7,025 nucleotides of DNA from Actinomycetota bacterium (GTDB lineage Bacteria > Actinomycetota > UBA4738). Below the pieces are notes generated by a model that did no database searches, was not told the DNA's origin, and was given only the letters and a program-made list of their open reading frames with translations. Position 1 is the first letter of the stretch. Every line of letters starts with the position of its first letter. Both the position numbers and the translations under genes were made by a program. Below, in pieces: positions 4,575 to 7,025 of the stretch. The stretch covers positions 1 to 7,025 of the forward strand of contig VAYJ01000035.1 in NCBI GenBank assembly GCA_005888465.1, written 5' to 3'.

Positions 4575-6674
4575 ATGGATATCAGGCGCCGATACCGCGA
4601 ATTCACCTGCACCCTCTGCGCCCTGGCCGCCGTGGTCGTGGCCGTACTGGTCGGCGGCCACCTTCTGTCAGATGGACTGCTCCTCGATCTCCTCGTCAAG
4701 GCCCGTGAGGTCGCGTTCCGCTTCGAGGATCGGCCAGAGCAGTCGCCCGTCGCCGTGGTCGCTCTCGACCGGCGGAGCCTGGAAGCCCCGGAGCTCGCCC
4801 GCTACCCTCGGGCGCTGATGGGGCCGATCTGGGCTGCCGCCATGGATGACGTGTTCGAGGCCGGAGCCCGCGCGGTGGGCTTCGACCTCCTCTTCTCCTA
4901 CAGCGCCAACCAGTTCTCGCCGAACCTCGACGCCCCATTCCTGGCCGCGCTCAACAAGCACCGCGAGCGCATAGTCCTTGCCCGCACCGGCGCCACCCTG
5001 CCCGCCCTGCCGTTCCTGGCCGCGCTTCGGAATGATGGGGCCGCGCTGGGCACCGCGGAGATCCTCGCGGATCGTGACGGCCGCTATCGTCACGTCCGCG
5101 CACGCTACGAGGCCACGGGAGGTGGCGCCTTCGCCGGTCTCGCGGGCGCGCTCCTGGTTCGGGCGAAGGCCCCCCCGATACCGGGCGAGGTGCTGCTGGC
5201 GCCACGCCGCCACCTGGAGCGAATTCCCGCCTACGCCGTCGTCGATGTGCTCCGGTGCGCGAAGCAAGCGCCCGACGCGCTCGCCCAGGCCTTGGGCGGG
5301 AAGATCGTCCTGGTAGGCGGCACGCTGGCGGAGGAGGACCGCAAGGTCTCGTCGGGGCAATTCTTGACTCCGGTCCGCGTCGATTCGCGTCTGCTCCACC
5401 CCTGCGGCTTGAGACGTCTCGGGGCCTCCGACCCGGATTCGACCAGCGTCCCGGGGGTGTTCCTTCACGCGGCGGCGATCGAAGCGGTGGTGAGCGGCCG
5501 CATGACGTCGACAGCCCCGATCCCTGTGGTCGCCGCGCTGGCCGCCCTGACCGCCGCGGGTGGGGCTCTGCTGGGGCTGGTTCTGGCGCCCTGGGTGGTG
5601 GTTCGAGCAGTCATGTTGATTGCCGTGGTTCTCTTCGGCGCGGGGACGGTCGCGCTCGCCGGGGACCTCTGGCTCCCGCTGGCCCTGCCGCTCGCCATGC
5701 TCCTGATCGCGCCCGCGCTGGCCTATGCGGTGCGCTACCTGGTCGAGGAGCGCGCGCGCCTACGGATCCAGCACGCGTTCTCGCACTATCTTTCCCCGGT
5801 GGTGGTCGACCGTCTGGCGGAAGAGTCGTCGAGCCTGAAGCTCGGGGGCGAGCGGAGCGAGATCACGGTGATGTTTGCCGACCTCTCGGGCTTCACGGCG
5901 CTCTCGGGGAAGGTCGAGCCGGAGGTCCTGACGCATCTGACCAACCAGTACCTCGGCTACATCGTGGAGGAGGTGGACGCCACCGGGGGCTACGTGGACA
6001 AGTTCATGGGCGACGCGGTGCTGGGCATCTGGGGCGCCCCCGCCTCGGACCCCGGACACGCCGTGAACGGCATCCGGGCCGCCCTCGCCGCCGCCACCCG
6101 CATCCGCCGGGAGCACGGGGAGGCCACAGCGAGGGGCGAGACGGGGTTCTCGGTGAAGATCGGCCTGAATTCAGGTCCCGCCGTCGTGGGCAACGTCGGC
6201 ACGGTGAGACGCTACAACTACACCGCGGTCGGCGAGACCGTCAACGTGGCCTCGCGGCTGGAAAGCGTGCCGACCCTCTTCGGCTGCCAGGTCGTGATCG
6301 GGCCCTTGACGGCGGAGCTGGCCAAGGACGAATTCCTGATGCGCGAGCTGGACTGGATCCTCGTCAAAGGCGCCCAGGCCCCCTTCGCGGTGTTCGAGCC
6401 GCTCGTCGAGCGCGCGAAGGCGACGCCCGAGGAGATCGACCGCGTCCGGCGCTTCGCCGACGCCCTCGCACACTTCCGCGCCATGCGGTTCGTCGAGGCC
6501 TATACCATCTGGGATGCCCTGGCGCGGGAAGAGCGCGATGCCTCAGGCGCCCAGAGCGGAAAGAACGAGCCGCCGCCGGGCCCCCCCGCGAAGATGGCCG
6601 AGCGCGCGCGGGCGTTCGCCGCCCACCCGCCGCCGGAGCCGTGGGACGGGGTGTGGGTGCTGACGAGCAAGTGA
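4575..6674 (+). CDS. CHASE2-domain class III adenylate cyclase
   Basis: The product has 699 residues and is predicted to make cAMP from ATP in the cytoplasm in response to an extracytoplasmic signal. Layout: an N-terminal membrane segment (about 12-31), a periplasmic CHASE2 domain (about 35-310, with VVALDRRSLE and AVGFDLLF), three membrane segments (about 316-337, 341-363, 366-387), a short linker with AFSHYLSPVVVDRL, the cyclase domain (about 425-610), and a helical tail. All key cyclase residues are visible: metal-binding Asp436 (MFADLSGFT) and Asp480 (KFMGDAV), substrate Lys476 and Thr550, and transition-state Asn557 and Arg561 (VNVASRLE). Thr in place of Asp at 550 fits class IIIb cyclases, some of which respond to bicarbonate. 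The tail (about 620-699) resembles one TPR-like helix pair ending in WDGVWVLTSK. The ATG at 4575 gives a natural membrane-protein N-terminus, but no ribosome site precedes it. Size and order match the family; the ligand is unknown. Confidence 0.95.
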   Translation: MDIRRRYREFTCTLCALAAVVVAVLVGGHLLSDGLLLDLLVKAREVAFRFEDRPEQSPVAVVALDRRSLEAPELARYPRALMGPIWAAAMDDVFEAGARAVGFDLLFSYSANQFSPNLDAPFLAALNKHRERIVLARTGATLPALPFLAALRNDGAALGTAEILADRDGRYRHVRARYEATGGGAFAGLAGALLVRAKAPPIPGEVLLAPRRHLERIPAYAVVDVLRCAKQAPDALAQALGGKIVLVGGTLAEEDRKVSSGQFLTPVRVDSRLLHPCGLRRLGASDPDSTSVPGVFLHAAAIEAVVSGRMTSTAPIPVVAALAALTAAGGALLGLVLAPWVVVRAVMLIAVVLFGAGTVALAGDLWLPLALPLAMLLIAPALAYAVRYLVEERARLRIQHAFSHYLSPVVVDRLAEESSSLKLGGERSEITVMFADLSGFTALSGKVEPEVLTHLTNQYLGYIVEEVDATGGYVDKFMGDAVLGIWGAPASDPGHAVNGIRAALAAATRIRREHGEATARGETGFSVKIGLNSGPAVVGNVGTVRRYNYTAVGETVNVASRLESVPTLFGCQVVIGPLTAELAKDEFLMRELDWILVKGAQAPFAVFEPLVERAKATPEEIDRVRRFADALAHFRAMRFVEAYTIWDALAREERDASGAQSGKNEPPPGPPAKMAERARAFAAHPPPEPWDGVWVLTSK

Positions 6675-6678
6675 AGGG

Positions 6679-7025
6679 CTACTTGAGCTTCTTCTGAAAC
6701 TCCTTCATCTCGGCCGAGAAGCGGCTGGGGTCGAACTTCGCCGGGTCGTCGACCAGCGCGAACATCCTGTCGAGTATCCCGCCGAGCTCTTTGTCGGTCT
6801 TCTGGCCTGATTCTTTCGCGACGGCGTTGGTCAGACGATCCAGCGCCATGGCGGCCTGCTGGGCCCCGCGGACGCCCGACGCGGCGATGGCGTCGGCGTC
6901 GGCCGAGATACTCTGCATGAGCGCCTGCGTCCCGCTCTTGCCGAATTCCTTCTTCGCCACGACCGGGGCGACCTGCTCCATGGCCTTGGCGATCTCGGAG
7001 GCGCCCGCGGCGATCTTCGGCCGCT
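6679..7025 (-). CDS. Unrecognised Ala/Lys-rich helical protein, 5' end off window
   Basis: The last 114 codons plus a TAG stop are visible and the frame is open to the right edge, so the true start lies outside. An ATG at 6981 exists, but the open frame continues through 15 further codons upstream of it without a stop. The sequence is Ala-rich and looks mostly helical, with the pattern AIAASGVRGAQQAAMALDRL, a charged segment (KESGQKTDKELGGILDRMF) and a Lys-rich end (EMKEFQKKLK). No cysteine, membrane segment or familiar motif is visible in this part. Codon use matches its neighbours, and this reading excludes the poor plus-strand alternatives. It converges on the cyclase gene with only 4 bases between the two stop codons. 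I do not recognise it and assign no function. Confidence 0.65.
   Translation of the reverse strand, partial: RPKIAAGASEIAKAMEQVAPVVAKKEFGKSGTQALMQSISADADAIAASGVRGAQQAAMALDRLTNAVAKESGQKTDKELGGILDRMFALVDDPAKFDPSRFSAEMKEFQKKLK

Noticed and set aside
1..6674. Reading the locus as an anti-phage cyclic-nucleotide defence system
   Set aside because: The cyclase is a membrane sensor with CHASE2, not a soluble defence cyclase, and no cyclic-nucleotide-binding effector is visible. The caspase is exported, so it could not be a cytoplasmic effector.
6668..6685. CAAGT/ACTTG stem as an intrinsic terminator at the convergent junction
   Set aside because: Only five pairs with an 8-base loop, no GC-rich stem and no T run on either strand.
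5255..6697. Long plus-strand open frame (480 codons) overlapping the cyclase
   Set aside because: It is out of frame with the cyclase, whose CHASE2 and catalytic motifs are unmistakable. The translated product is an Arg/Gly/Pro-rich string typical of a shifted frame in GC-rich DNA.

Overview
The window is dense, GC-rich bacterial DNA with third codon positions mostly G or C, Shine-Dalgarno leaders, lipoprotein and Sec signals, and almost no non-coding space. The gene content (secreted caspases, CsgG-type lipoprotein, FecR-like protein, CHASE2 cyclase) is typical of GC-rich, diderm environmental lineages such as Candidatus Rokubacteria/Methylomirabilota or Beta- and Deltaproteobacteria. That placement is inference from gene style; nothing here fixes the taxon. 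I see no rRNA, tRNA, CRISPR array or insertion sequence.

Layout. From about 3561 leftwards (minus strand) run three genes: a secreted caspase-like peptidase (3561-1981), a CsgG/HfaB-type lipoprotein (1903-1097), and a Sel1-repeat plus coiled-coil lipoprotein (987 to beyond the left edge). From 3865 rightwards (plus strand) run two genes: a secreted FecR-like protein (3865-4536) and a CHASE2-adenylate cyclase (4575-6674). The two arms diverge from a roughly 300-base region that holds two short inverted repeats and only weak promoter candidates. At the right edge a partial, unrecognised minus-strand gene (6679 to beyond 7025) meets the cyclase tail-to-tail, 4 bases apart.

How it may work together. 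All five complete or nearly complete genes have export or membrane signals, so this looks like a cell-envelope module. The right arm could sense something in the periplasm (CHASE2 domain, possibly with the FecR-like partner) and make cAMP inside. The left arm supplies a periplasmic caspase with an intact His/Cys dyad, an outer-membrane CsgG-like lipoprotein, and a second lipoprotein whose N-terminal layout resembles proteins that end in another caspase domain. The coupling between arms is a hypothesis from gene order. The most notable details are the CsgG-like appearance of the caspase C-terminus, the probable second caspase beyond the left edge, a good sigma70-type promoter between the CsgG-like gene and the Sel1 gene, and a perfect hairpin where the cyclase ribosome binding site should be.
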